Translations under genes and position numbers: made by a program
In this document: positions 47,085 to 56,664 of the stretch, in pieces
How the letters are laid out: every line of letters starts with the position of its first letter
Numbering within the stretch: the first letter of the stretch is position 1
Assembly (NCBI RefSeq): GCF_000186865.1
Contig: NW_008705577.1
Coordinates: forward strand, 597,667-661,666
Origin: Aureococcus anophagefferens
Lineage: Eukaryota; Sar; Pelagophyceae; Pelagomonadales; Pelagomonadaceae
Reading direction: 5' to 3'
Length of the DNA stretch: 64,000 nt
Notes under the pieces: generated by a model
What the model was told of the DNA's origin: nothing
What the model saw: the letters and a program-made list of their open reading frames with translations, nothing else
Databases searched by the model: none

Positions 47085-49930
47085 ATGACGAACCAGATCC
47101 TCCTCATCCGCAAGGAGAAGGCGAAGATGGACAAGAAAGCGGCCAAGGAGCAGAAGAAGGCCGACGCCAAGGCCGCCAAGGAGGCGAAGAAGGTCGCCAA
47201 GGCCGAGAAGGCCGCGGCGAAGAAGGAGGCCAAGGCCGCGAAGAAGCACGAGAAAGAAGTCAAAAAGATGGGCCACAGCGGCGTCCGCGAGCGCAAGGCG
47301 ACGGTCGTGCCCGTCTACAGCATCGAGCACACCGGCGGCGCCTTCGAGGACCGGAAGAACCACGAGGCGGAGGCGGCGCGGCCGGGCACGGCCGAGGAGC
47401 CCGCGGACCTGACGGCCCCGGGGGGGTCCAGCGCGCCGGGCACGCCGGCGACGCCGGGCGTCGAGGCGAAGCGGCGGACGCCCAAGGGTCGAAGCTGGGA
47501 GGAGGGCGGCCACCTCGCCGCGGCCGCGGCGAACCGCGGCGGCACGCCCGAGGAGCAGCGCGCGACGAGTGCGGAGGCGCCCGTGAAGCGGAGCTTCTTC
47601 TTCGGGCGCCGCGCGAAGACGCCCGCGGCGCCGCCGGGCGTCACCGTCGAGGAGGCGTCCCAAAAGATCATGGGCCACAAGCCGGGCCAGGACATCCGCG
47701 CGGACTGGAAGGCCGAGGACAAGGACAAGAAGCCGGGCATGCTGCGGCGCCTCTGGCTCTGGGTCTACGACTACGCGAAGCGCACGTACCAGAAGCGCGT
47801 CGTCGGCATCGACGTCTACGAGGGCATCGACTACAGCATGTACGAGCCCCACATGAAGGACTTCTTCTACCTGGGGTTGAAGAAGCGCGACGTCGTGCGC
47901 CTGTTGAACGTCTTCCTCGAGGTCGACATGGACCGGAGCGGCCTCGTGGACGACCTCGAGTTCCTCACGTTCATCGACGTCGAGCGGACGCCGTTCGCGC
48001 GCAAGGTCTTCGACATCTTCGACAACGACGCCTCCAACGAGATCGACTTCGTCGAGTTCGTCAGCGCCATCTGGAACTTCTGCAGCCAGGACCAGAACGA
48101 CGTCATGGCGTTCGCGTTCGAGTGCTTCGGCGAGTACAACAAGCCGACGCGGTCCCACGTCATGCGCGACCCGACGTTCCTCATGGACTCCATCTTCGAC
48201 CGGGAGACGCGCGAGCGCAAGGAGCGGCAGAAGTTCTTCGACGAGCTCATCTACCGCAACGGCCACGTGACCTTCGAGGACTGGATGAAGTGGTGCACGC
48301 ACAACCGCCGGTCCGTGCGGCCGCTCGTGCAGATCCAGTACCTCATGCGCAAGGCCTGCCTCGGGTCGCGCTTCTGGAAGCGCCAGACGCGCAACCGCAA
48401 GCGCATCTTCGGCAAGATGCCCTTCCACGAGATCGAGAAGACGATCAACTCGCAGCGGCGGCGCATGCCCAAGCGGGCGAAGCGCAAGCCCGTCGTCGTG
48501 CCCAAGTCCGAGCCCGTGCTCGTCTGGGAGGAGCCCGCGGAGGTGCCCGTCGCCTGGGACGACCCGGGCCCGAAGCCGCGACGCAAGGTCAAGAAGAAGA
48601 AGTACCGCACGGTCATGGCCCACGGCTACGAGCAGTCCATCCTCTGCGACGACGACGGCGACGCGCCGTCGCGGCCCGACCCGCCGTCGCTCGACGCGCC
48701 CATCGTCATCAAGCAGAAGGCCCTCATCACGGAGAAGCGCACGCGCCAGGAGGCCATCGCCGTGCTCCAGTCGCTGCGCAACAAGCACCACCGCCTCGCG
48801 GAGGAGCGGAAGCACAAGCGGCGCAAGGCGCGCGACGACACCAAGGGCATGGACGCGGCCTGGGAGCAGTCCCACGCGGGCATCCCGGACCTCATGGCCA
48901 AGCAGCACGGCGCCCAGGCGTTCCTCGCCGTCTCCCGCGCGACCCCGCGTCCCCATGGCGATTTCGACCGGACAAACGATCGCCGCGCGTCGCAGGCATG
49001 AACGCGTCCGCGGCGCGCAAGGTCGCGCGCGGCATCAAGGACGGCGGCCCGTCGAACGAGCGCTTCCCCATCGCCAAGTACCCGTGCGTCTACGAGCCGA
49101 GCCACCTCGAGCGGAGCATCGGCATCTACACGCTGAGCGGCATGATCCCGACGGGCTCCGAGGCGCCGCGGCTCCTGCCCGAGCCCGAGGGCGACGAGGA
49201 GCCGCGGCCGCGGACGCCCGGGGAGGACCGGCTCGTGCGCGTGCGCACGCCCGACGAGGCCGGCGGCCGGCCGAAGACGCCGAAGACGCCCGAGGAGGAG
49301 GAGCGGGAGCGGAAGCGGCGCGAGCTCGTCGCGGGCGTCGACTACTGGACGCGGCCCGCGACGCCCGAGAGCCGCCCGGCCACGCCGTCGTCGCGGCCGG
49401 GGACGCCCCAGGCCTACGGCCCGGCCTACGAGGCGCCCAAGGGCGAGATGGCCAAGTCCATGGGCCGCTCGGACGCGCGGCCGCGGACGCCCGACGGCGC
49501 GGGCGCGGTGCGGCTCCGGCCCGCGACGCCCGACTCGGACACGAAACCGTCGCCGAACGCCAAGCCCAAGGGCCGCTTCTTCCGGGGCTCCATCTTCGGC
49601 AACAAGCGCGAGGAGACGAAGCAGCGCGGCGTCTTCGACTCGCCCGCGGACGAGGTCGAGAGCCGCGACCGCGGCCGCGCGGCCGCGGGCAAGCGGGGCT
49701 TCTCCTTCGTGCGGCCGAAGAAGCGGCCCAAGACGCCCGACGTGGTCGAGGAGTCCATCTACGACGACCAGGTCTGGAACGCCGCGGACGACGCGCCCGA
49801 CGTCGTCGCCGAGAAGCCGCGGTCGCGGACGGGCTTCCGGCGCGCGAAGAAGGAGAAGATCGCCGCAAAGACGCCGCCGTCGTCGCCGCCGGGCAGCCCG
49901 CCGGGCAGCCCCGCGAAGGCGGGGCGATAG
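47085..49930 (+). CDS. EF-hand protein with basic coiled-coil N-terminus and SP/TP-rich tail
   Basis: The best model has exons 47085-48948 and 48996-49930 (932 aa). The N-terminus is a Lys/Ala coiled coil (KKAAKEQKKADAKAAKEAKK). Residues about 275-335 hold paired EF-hand loops (DMDRSGLVDDLEFLTFI, then IFDNDASNEIDFVEFVSAI), arranged as in neuronal-calcium-sensor or calcineurin-B-like halves. A basic helical region follows (FWKRQTRNRKRIFGKMPFHE). The second exon holds YPCVYEPSHLERSIGIYTLS and many TP/SP sites (RPATPESRPATPSSRPGTPQ). The exon junction is a 47-bp GT-AG intron and the exact donor is uncertain. A calcium-responsive scaffold is inferred; the family is not recognised. Confidence 0.72.
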
Positions 49931-49980
49931 TAGTTTCTGTGCGTTCGCTCCGTGTCCGTCGACCGATACCATGGGAGGGG

Positions 49981-50289
49981 ATGGCGAACGGCGCCGGCGC
50001 AGGACGCCCGCCCCCTTCATTGAGCTGCGAGCTTCAGCACTGGTCACGCGTTGAATCCGCTGCTGATTTCGTGATCCGCGGGTGGCGCGAGTTCTTCCAG
50101 CACATGAATTTCTTCCATACTGGCTTCGATGATTTCGCAGACGAGTACGTGGATCGGTGGACGGACCGCCGCGCCGCGAGCGTTTTCGCCCGGATCTTGC
50201 GAGATGAACAGGCGCTCATAGATCGCGGTGGCGGACGCGTGATGGATGACGATAGATCGCGGTGGCAGAGGGAACTGGACAAGGAGTGA
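49981..50289 (+). CDS. Small hypothetical protein
   Basis: A 102-aa frame from the ATG at 49981 (MANGAGAGRPPPSLSCELQH). Its base composition is clearly lower in GC than the neighbours, and the middle has ordinary, non-repetitive protein-like sequence (DFVIRGWREFFQHMNFFHTG, then DDFADEYVDRWTDRRAASVF). The end has a short DNA duplication (ATAGATCGCGGTGGC near 50219 and 50252). It lies 50 bp after one gene and 33 bp before the end of a convergent one. It may be a real small gene or the relic of a larger one. Confidence 0.45.
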   Translation: MANGAGAGRPPPSLSCELQHWSRVESAADFVIRGWREFFQHMNFFHTGFDDFADEYVDRWTDRRAASVFARILRDEQALIDRGGGRVMDDDRSRWQRELDKE

Positions 50290-50322
50290 AGGGAGGACAG
50301 TACTAGTAGTTAAAAAAAGAAA

Positions 50323-51426
50323 TTACGCGCCCCGCTTCTTCTTCTTCGCGGGCTTGACGTCGACGAGCGGCGGGCCCCCGGGCTCGCCCTGGAAGAGGAC
50401 GACGGCGTCGGGCGCGTCGCCGGGGAGCTCGGCGACGCGGAGCGCGATCTTCGTCGCCATGTCGCCGGCCTGGAAGGCCCAGGCGCGCGGCGCCGCGGCC
50501 GCCGTGTCGACCGGGAGCGCGCGGAGCCGGCGCTCGCGCGAGAAGTCGAGCGCCGGCAGCCGCGCGGCCGACAGCGTCTTTCGGACGGCGGCGGGCAGCA
50601 CGTCGGCGTCGTCGGGCTTCCAGTCGAGCCAGACGTTGACGAGGAGCGTCACGCGGTCGCCGGCGGACGACGCGTCGTCGCCGTAGACGCCGTCGGGCGC
50701 CGCGTGCAGGAACCGCCCGTCGAAGGACATGTGCTTGCCCGCGACGGGCCGGCACGCGAAGCACTCGCCGCCGGCGCCGGCGACGGGCTTCTCCGCGTCG
50801 CTCGGGCTCACGAGGGGCACGACGACGGTCGGCGCGCCGCCGTCGGCGAGGTACGTCACCGTCGCGACGTGCGGCGACAGGTTGACGTCGCCCTCCAAGC
50901 TGTAGTCGCGGTCGAAGTGCCACGCGACGCTGCCGCCGTCGCGCTCCATGGCGAGCGTCCACCACTCCGCGCCGGATCGCGCGCGGTCGAAGCTCGCTTT
51001 TCGCGCGTGGAGCTCGAAGACGTCGAGCGCCGCGCGCTCGACCGCGCAGAGCCCGGCGCGGTCCGCGGACGCCGGCACCCAGTACGTGCTCCCGGACGAG
51101 TAGGCCTCGTCGCCCTTCTTCGACCGCGCCGAGAAGGCCGACGCGCAGTCCTTTTTTAGGGTTTTGAGCGATTTTTCATCGGCGACGCCGTCGAACGCGC
51201 GGTAGCCGTAGTCGAGCTCGTCGGCTCCCGCGACGGCGACGCGGCCGTGCGCGTCGAGCGCGAGCTCGCCGTTCGGTAAGGGTTCTGCGGGCGGCGGCGG
51301 CGGCATGGGCTTGGCTGCTTCCTCCGCGGGCATGGCTTTGGCCGCTTCCTCGGTCATCTCGATCGGAGAGAAGACCGGCGTGCCGCAGCGCATGAGCCGG
51401 TTCTTGCGGCGGCGGGCGCAGACCAT
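50323..51426 (-). CDS. 2OG-Fe(II) oxygenase
   Basis: A 367-aa protein from the Met at 51426 (MVCARRRKNRLMRCGTPVFS); a Met 23 residues later is possible. An Ala/Glu/Pro linker precedes the catalytic part. HxD is seen in GSVAWHFDRDYSLEGDVNL, a core strand in SPHVATVTYLADGGAPTVVV, the distal His in FDGRFLHAAPDGVYGDD, and the 2OG-binding Arg in DRVTLLVNVWLDWKPDD. The tail is Lys-rich (KPAKKKKRGA), possibly a nuclear signal. This is the fourth 2OG oxygenase in the window; it differs from the PhyH pair and the cwf21 fusion. Substrate unknown. Confidence 0.82.
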   Translation of the reverse strand: MVCARRRKNRLMRCGTPVFSPIEMTEEAAKAMPAEEAAKPMPPPPPAEPLPNGELALDAHGRVAVAGADELDYGYRAFDGVADEKSLKTLKKDCASAFSARSKKGDEAYSSGSTYWVPASADRAGLCAVERAALDVFELHARKASFDRARSGAEWWTLAMERDGGSVAWHFDRDYSLEGDVNLSPHVATVTYLADGGAPTVVVPLVSPSDAEKPVAGAGGECFACRPVAGKHMSFDGRFLHAAPDGVYGDDASSAGDRVTLLVNVWLDWKPDDADVLPAAVRKTLSAARLPALDFSRERRLRALPVDTAAAAPRAWAFQAGDMATKIALRVAELPGDAPDAVVLFQGEPGGPPLVDVKPAKKKKRGA

Positions 51427-52043
51427 TGCTGTGGTCTTGTCGCTGAAAATATTGCAATTCGGTCGTCCGAAGCGGAGCTGTGGCAGCGGACGAGGTGTCT
51501 GGCGACACACGCAGCCGAAGGTGAGCAGCTTCGGCTCGGCCGCTCTCTGGAGCGGCGCGCGAGCGAGCCGCGGATCCAGCGTCCGGGACACGATCGCCGT
51601 CTCAAAACTCGCTGCTCCTCGAGCCCTGTCGCCCGCCGGCGTCCGATGCCCACAGGGCCCACTTTTTGGCTCACTTACGCGCGAGAGGGCACGAGAGAGG
51701 TGATGGACGTGCGCGAATGCGGCGGCGAGCGAAGTTTCGGCGAGTTCGGCCGCCGCTGCCACCTCATGGCCTCCAAGAGGGCACGAGGTGGCACGCGCGC
51801 GCTCCCGGGCCGGGCGGGCCGCGGGCGCCGCCCACCCGCCCGCGCCGCACCTCCGACGGCCGCCGGAGTTGCGCTGCACCGCTCTGAGAGATCACGGGGC
51901 TGGAAAACACCGCGCGCGCCCGCTCGACGCGCCCGAAGCGCTCTCCCGCTCGACGCTCCCCGCCTCATAGGTTCTGTTCCGCTAGACGGCTATACTTCCC
52001 CCATCCACGGTTGCAGCGCGCGCCCTGTCAACCACCTGAGACC
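51427..52043. promoter_or_regulatory. Divergent promoter stretch upstream of eS10 and the 2OG oxygenase
   Basis: 617 bp between head-to-head starts. The minus frame stays open to 51879 but reads as Arg/Ala-rich non-protein text. An AT-richer patch (GAAAATATTGCAATTCGGTC) at 51445-51464 is near the oxygenase start, and TATACTTCCCC lies at 51991-52001, about 45 bp before the eS10 start. No other feature was recognised. Confidence 0.4.
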
Positions 52044-52510
52044 ATGTTCATCCCGAAGAAGAACCGCCTCGAGGTCTACTCGTACCTGTTCAAGGAGGGC
52101 GTCCTCGTCGCCAAGAAGGACAACTTCAAGCCCAAGCACGACGAGATCGACGTGCCCAACCTCGAGGTCATGAACCTCATGAAGTCGCTCAAGTCCCGCG
52201 GCTACGTCCGCGAGACGTTCAACTGGCAGTACTACTACTGGTACCTGACCAACGAGGGCATCGAGTACCTCCGCGAGTACCTCCACCTCCCCGCCGAGAT
52301 CGTCCCCGCGACGCTCAAGAAGGCGTCGGCCCGCCCCGTGGCCGCCGGCGCCCGCGCGCCGCCCCCGGGCGCCGAGCGCGTCCGGGAAGGCGGCGAGCGC
52401 CCCGAGGGCGGCGGCTTCGGCCGCGGCTTCGGCCGCGGCGGCGGCGCCGGCTCGGCCGCGGCGGCGGCTTCGGCCGCGGCGGCGGCGCGCCGGTCGAGGC
52501 CAGCGCCTAG
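52044..52510 (+). CDS. RPS10: 40S ribosomal protein eS10, with a one-base frameshift near the end
   Basis: Residues 1-95 are unmistakable eS10: [40 protein letters not shown], and [20 protein letters not shown], then [13 protein letters not shown]. The Gly/Arg/Phe-rich tail ([12 protein letters not shown]) breaks after about residue 137. From GGCTCGG at 52449 the natural repeat continues one frame over ([17 protein letters not shown]) to TAG at 52508-52510. One missing base at about 52451 explains this; the corrected length is 155 aa, normal for eS10. The break lies 90 bases before the assembly gap, in poor GC-rich repeat sequence, so an assembly error is likelier than a real mutation. Confidence 0.93.
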
Positions 52511-52540
52511 GCGGGCCACGCCCCCGGCGGCGGTTTTTTT

Positions 52541-52590
52541 NNNNNNNNNNNNNNNNNNNNNNNNNNNNNNNNNNNNNNNNNNNNNNNNNN
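52541..52590. other. Assembly gap of 50 N
   Basis: A fixed-size run of N, preceded by eight T and followed by GC-rich sequence. True length is unknown. The flanks 52511-52896 (386 bp including the gap) show no recognisable gene. Confidence 0.99.
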
Positions 52591-52896
52591 AACCCGCCGC
52601 CTCCGCCGTGACGGCGGCCGCGAGGCCGCCCGCCGCGGCGAGACCGACACCGAGGGCCCGGGCGGGGCCCCAGGATCGCGACGTAGAGTCCGCTGTGCGT
52701 CCCTACCCACGCTTCTTTGGGGGCGGTGCGCGTCGTCTGGTCGGTCGCGACGTCGTCCGCCGGCCGCGGCCGCTAGGCTAGCGGCGCTAGCCGCTCCCTA
52801 CTATGGCGCTGCTCCGGGGCCACGGCCCAGGCTCTCGAGCCGCGGCTAGCCGCTCTCTCGGTCGCCGCCCAGCGACTTCGCTAAAACAGCCGGACC

Positions 52897-53805
52897 TTAC
52901 TTCGCCTTGGACTTGCGGGGCTTGGGCTTCTTGCCCTTGTCCTTCGCGTCCTCCGCCGGCGGCGCGGGCGGCGCGGGCGCCTTGGGCGGCAGGGCGAAGG
53001 GCTTCGGCGGGCTCGGCGGCGGCTCGAGGGTCCGGGGCGGCAGCGTCGGCGCGTTCTTCTTGAACCAGGCGAGCGTCTTATCGTTGAGGAACTTGAGGTG
53101 CTCCTTCGACCGGAAGTAGTGCCCCAACGTCGCGTCGAGCGTCGCCACGGACGCCTTCTCCTTGGGCTCGGGCATGGAGGCGTAGACGTCTCGCATGACC
53201 TTTTTCCCCGCGAAGACGTCGACGTCGCCCCAGAGGAAGAGCTTGGGCTTCGCGCACCGCGCGTGGTTCAGGTACGTCTCCCCCTGGAGGTTGCAGCAGT
53301 ACCAGAGGTAGCTCGCGGGGTAGGACACGGCCACGTAGCCCGCGAACTCGTCGAAGAGCCCCGCGGCCGCGGCGCCGATGGCGCTGCCGTAGGACACGCC
53401 GAGGATCCACACGGACTCGAGCGGCGGCAGGCCGTGGTGCTTCCGCGACGCGTGGAGCCAACGCGCGACGTCGCGCACGTCCTCGCACTCGCGCAGCGGG
53501 CTCCGGAAGTACGTCGCGCCCTCGGACGCGCCGACGCCGCGGAAGTTGAAGCGCACGGTGCAGTAGCCCGCGAGCGCGAGCTTCGCCTGCGTGACGCCGA
53601 TCTCGGGCACGTAGCAGTTGCCGTTGGGCGGCAGCGGCGGGCACATGACGACGGCGACGGAGCCGCCCTTGAGGTTCGCCGTGCGCGCCTCGAGCTTCGT
53701 GCCGTCCTTAGTGGTGATCCGGCACTCGAGCTCTTTCTCCGCCATCTTGCAGAGCAGGTCGACGTTCATCGGCTTGTCGCGCTTCTTCTTCTCCGGCGGC
53801 GGCAT
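52897..53805 (-). CDS. Alpha/beta hydrolase of the dienelactone-hydrolase/KANL3-like type
   Basis: A 302-aa protein from the Met at 53805 (MPPPEKKKRDKPMNVDLLCK). The alpha/beta fold is visible: VAVVMCPPLPPNGNCYVPEI, YCTVRFNFRGVGASEGATYF, nucleophile elbow WILGVSYGSAIGAAAAG, FLWGDVDVF with the acid, and the late histidine in DATLGHYFRSKEHLKFL. The C-tail is Pro/Ala/Lys-rich (PPKAPAPPAPPAEDAKDKGK). The pattern GASEG after RFNFRG is typical of small serine hydrolases of unknown substrate. The frame is open upstream to 53892 through a repeated SSRNA unit encoded by the direct repeat described separately, so a longer start is possible. Confidence 0.82.
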   Translation of the reverse strand: MPPPEKKKRDKPMNVDLLCKMAEKELECRITTKDGTKLEARTANLKGGSVAVVMCPPLPPNGNCYVPEIGVTQAKLALAGYCTVRFNFRGVGASEGATYFRSPLRECEDVRDVARWLHASRKHHGLPPLESVWILGVSYGSAIGAAAAGLFDEFAGYVAVSYPASYLWYCCNLQGETYLNHARCAKPKLFLWGDVDVFAGKKVMRDVYASMPEPKEKASVATLDATLGHYFRSKEHLKFLNDKTLAWFKKNAPTLPPRTLEPPPSPPKPFALPPKAPAPPAPPAEDAKDKGKKPKPRKSKAK

Positions 53806-53808
53806 TTT

Positions 53809-53857
53809 CGCGTTTCGGGATGACGCGTTTCGGGATGATGACGCGTTTCGGGATGGC
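53809..53857. repeat. Direct repeats just upstream of the hydrolase start
   Basis: Three units of CGCGTTTCGGGATGA (15-18 bp, one with an extra TGA) lie in tandem, followed by a degenerate fourth. Unit lengths are multiples of three, so they stay in the hydrolase reading frame and would add Ser-Ser-Arg-Asn-Ala units if the upstream ATG is used. Confidence 0.7.
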
Positions 53858-53989
53858 GTTTCGCGTCGAGCGGGATGGCGTCGCGCCCACACCTCAGCTG
53901 ATCAGCTGCGAGGAGGCACTCTGACGGCAAAGAGCTGATCTTGTGGCAAACAGCGACTCTTTGCCTCGGCAGGCGCCGACTCGAGGCCG

Positions 53990-55021
53990 ATGCGAGCGTC
54001 TTCAAGCGCTGCGTGCGCCGCGATCGGTGCGCTGCTCGCGTGCGGCAATGCGCTCGTACCGTCGCATCGCTGCGTCCTCGCGCGCGTCGCGCGTCGCGCC
54101 GCAGATGTTGATGCAGAGGCGCCGGTGACCGCAGACGATGCCACAGCGCCAGCCGCAGCCGGTGCCACACCGCCGGCCGCCGGCGATGCCGCAGCTCCAG
54201 CTGCCGACGAGACCGCATCGGCCGACGCCGAGGAGGCGCCGCAAGCGAGCGCGCCGATCGCGACGACGGCCTCCTGGCGCCTGGCGCTCAACGTCGGCCG
54301 CGAATCCGGCACGTGGATGCCCGACGACTGGGCCGCGAGCGGCGCGCGGCTGCTGCTGCCCGTGTCGTGCGAGTTCACGGCCGACCAGTACCTGGGCGAG
54401 CCCGAGCCCCTCGTCGGCAGGACATGCTTCCGCGTCCGGCCCCTCGGCGAATCGACCTTCGTCGGCGCGGGCGGCACGGTGAACGTGAAGGTAAAAGGCG
54501 GCGCGTGGAGCGTCGCGCCGCCGAAGCCCGGCGAGCGGCCCGCGCGGCTGCGGTTCTGGCTCGAGTTCCCGGAGGCCTGCGCGCGCAACGACGTCGAGCT
54601 CCCCGCGGGCCGCGTCTTCTTCAACGCGCCCGTCTGGCAGCGGCCCGAGCTGGACGCGGGCGCCGACACGCTCGCGGACGCGGAGGCGCTGCTCAAGACG
54701 CGGCAGGCGGCGCTCGACGCGCACTTCGACGAGCACGGCGACGACCTGACGCCCTTCGGCGCGCCGCTGCGCTTCCGCAAGCGCGTGGACCTCGTCGACG
54801 CGCGCGACGTCGCGCTGCGCCGCGTGAAATTCGTCAAGCGCCTCATGCCCGACGGCGCCGTCGTGCCCGGGCCCTGGCCGGGCGTCGCGGCCGACTCGGC
54901 GCTGAACGTCGGCGCCGGCGGCCTCGTCGTCAAGCGCCGCGGGCGCATCGGCGTCGGCGTCGAGTACCACATCCTCGGCAAGTTCGCGTGCGCGCCCCTC
55001 GGCGACGGCGCGGGCGCGTAA
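53990..55021 (+). CDS. Plastid-type protein of unknown function
   Basis: A 343-aa protein. The start MRASSSAACAAIGALLACGN is a signal peptide, and ALVPSHRCVLARVARRAADV behind it is a transit-like segment, so plastid delivery is likely. An Ala/Pro/Asp repeat linker follows (DATAPAAAGATPPAAGDAA). The conserved part begins at WRLALNVGRESGTWMPDDWA and continues with ARLLLPVSCEFTADQYLGE, KVKGGAWSVAPPKPGERPAR, LRFWLEFPEACARNDVELPA and GRVFFNAPVW. This text resembles a conserved family of algae and plants without an assigned role, as I recall it. No catalytic motif is visible. Complete and intronless. Confidence 0.78.
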   Translation: MRASSSAACAAIGALLACGNALVPSHRCVLARVARRAADVDAEAPVTADDATAPAAAGATPPAAGDAAAPAADETASADAEEAPQASAPIATTASWRLALNVGRESGTWMPDDWAASGARLLLPVSCEFTADQYLGEPEPLVGRTCFRVRPLGESTFVGAGGTVNVKVKGGAWSVAPPKPGERPARLRFWLEFPEACARNDVELPAGRVFFNAPVWQRPELDAGADTLADAEALLKTRQAALDAHFDEHGDDLTPFGAPLRFRKRVDLVDARDVALRRVKFVKRLMPDGAVVPGPWPGVAADSALNVGAGGLVVKRRGRIGVGVEYHILGKFACAPLGDGAGA

Positions 55022-55157
55022 GGCTCATGGTCGGTACGTTTCTCGGGATGATCTACTAGATCATCTAGGGGAGGTCGACGGATTGTCGAAGGCAACACCA
55101 CTTCAATCGACTTTTTCGAACCAGGCCGATGGCTGGCTCGAGAATCCTGACTAAACG

Positions 55158-56630
55158 ATGTGGGTTTGTGCCCTCTGTACTCTCCAGAATGGCAACGACG
55201 AGTGGCTAGCGTGCGACGCGTGCGGCACGCCGAAGGCGGGTCCGCTACCGAGCGCTGCGCCGAGCACTGCGTCATCCAGTGCTCCTCCGACTGCGCCACC
55301 TGCGCCCGAGGCCGCGGCGCCGACGAGCGCTGCGTCATCCACCGCGCCTCCGGCTGCGCCGCCCGCGGCCGCGGCACCCGCGCCGCCGACGGCGAAGCCG
55401 CTGGCGGGCATCTTCCTGCCGAAGAAGCGCGCGTCGACGGCCGCGGACGCGCCCGCCGCGAAGAAGCGCGCGTCGACGGCCGCGGGCGCGCCCGCCGCGA
55501 AGAAGCCCGCGGCGACGCCCGCGGCGCCCGCGCCGCGCCGCGGCGGGCCGCGGCGCGCGACGGAGTGGTGCATCAAGGCGGCGCGGACCTACCGGCTCCA
55601 CTTCGCCTGTTCCCGCGACGCCGCCGGCGCGCTCTCGGCGACGCTGGCCGTCGGCCCGACGGCGCCGCCCGCCGCCGGCGCGGCGCGTCTCTACGAGGGC
55701 TCGCGGCCGACGAAGCTCGCGCTGGGCCCCGACGACGCGTCGCCCGCGGCCGAGTGCGTCGTGACCCTGACCCTCGACGCGCCCGCCGGCGCCGCGGCGC
55801 CGCCGCCGTGGGCGCCGCCCTACGCCGACTACGACGGCCGCCGCGACTGCGGCGCGATCACGCTCCTCCAGTCGCACCTCCAGAAGTGCGTCCGCCGGGG
55901 CCGCGCGGGCCTCGCCGCGCGGAGCGCGCGCGCGCTCGCGTGCGTCGCCTTCGGGCCGGCGAACCTCGTCGGCCTCGCCGCGCTCCTGCGGCGGCTGCCG
56001 ATCATCGCCGTCGAGGATAGCGCGCCGCTGCCGGCCGCGGTGCTGCCGGTGGTCTGGCTCATGGCCGCGACGGGCGCCAAGCCCCGGGACACGGACTACC
56101 GCGCGACGGCGCCGGACGTCGCCTTCGCGTGCGCCGCCGCGGCCGCGCTCGCGAAACACCCGCGCCGCGGCGGACGGGACGGGCGGCGGAGCGCGGGCGA
56201 GCTGCCGCGCGACGCGCTGAGCCTCGCGCTCCTCGTGCGCAAGGCCTACGGGGGCATGGCGGGCGACGGGGCCATGCTCGCGGCCTACGCGTACGGCGAC
56301 GGCGACGACGACGACGACGCGGTGCGGGGCCTCGGCCCCCAGCCGCCGCTCCGGCCCGAGGACTGGATCGCGGAGGGCGTCGACTTCCACTGCAAAAACG
56401 GCGAGATCCTCGCGCGCATGCGCGCGGCGACCCCCGCGCTCGCCGCCGTCGACGACGGCGCGCTGAAGGCGTGGATGTGGCGGACGCGGTCATCAGTGAA
56501 CGTCCGCGACGGCGCGGGCGCGGGCTTCGGCCGGGCCCGGCCGCCGCCCGCGTGGCAGGACGCGGCCGCGCGCGCGGCCGACGACGCGGCGCGCGCCATG
56601 ATCCGCCGCGCGTGGCGCGGCGCGTCGTAA
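55158..56630 (+). CDS. RanBP2-type zinc-finger protein with unknown helical domain
   Basis: A 490-aa protein. Residues 1-28 form a RanBP2-type finger (WVCALCTLQNGNDEWLACDA, then CGTPK), which binds RNA or ubiquitin in other proteins. An Ala/Pro linker with repeated KKRASTAADAPAA units follows. The compact part starts near residue 135 (CIKAARTYRLHFACSRDAAG). It contains AITLLQSHLQKCVRRGRAGL, LLRRLPIIAVEDSAPLP and VVWLMAATGAKPRDTDYRA, a helical block that looks conserved but which I cannot name. The tail is VDFHCKNGEILARMRAATP and a basic Ala-rich end. The gene is convergent with the C2/EF-hand gene, 34 bp apart. Confidence 0.75.
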   Translation: MWVCALCTLQNGNDEWLACDACGTPKAGPLPSAAPSTASSSAPPTAPPAPEAAAPTSAASSTAPPAAPPAAAAPAPPTAKPLAGIFLPKKRASTAADAPAAKKRASTAAGAPAAKKPAATPAAPAPRRGGPRRATEWCIKAARTYRLHFACSRDAAGALSATLAVGPTAPPAAGAARLYEGSRPTKLALGPDDASPAAECVVTLTLDAPAGAAAPPPWAPPYADYDGRRDCGAITLLQSHLQKCVRRGRAGLAARSARALACVAFGPANLVGLAALLRRLPIIAVEDSAPLPAAVLPVVWLMAATGAKPRDTDYRATAPDVAFACAAAAALAKHPRRGGRDGRRSAGELPRDALSLALLVRKAYGGMAGDGAMLAAYAYGDGDDDDDAVRGLGPQPPLRPEDWIAEGVDFHCKNGEILARMRAATPALAAVDDGALKAWMWRTRSSVNVRDGAGAGFGRARPPPAWQDAAARAADDAARAMIRRAWRGAS

Positions 56631-56664
56631 AGGGGGCGTTACGAGTGACGGGGGGCTCGGGTCT

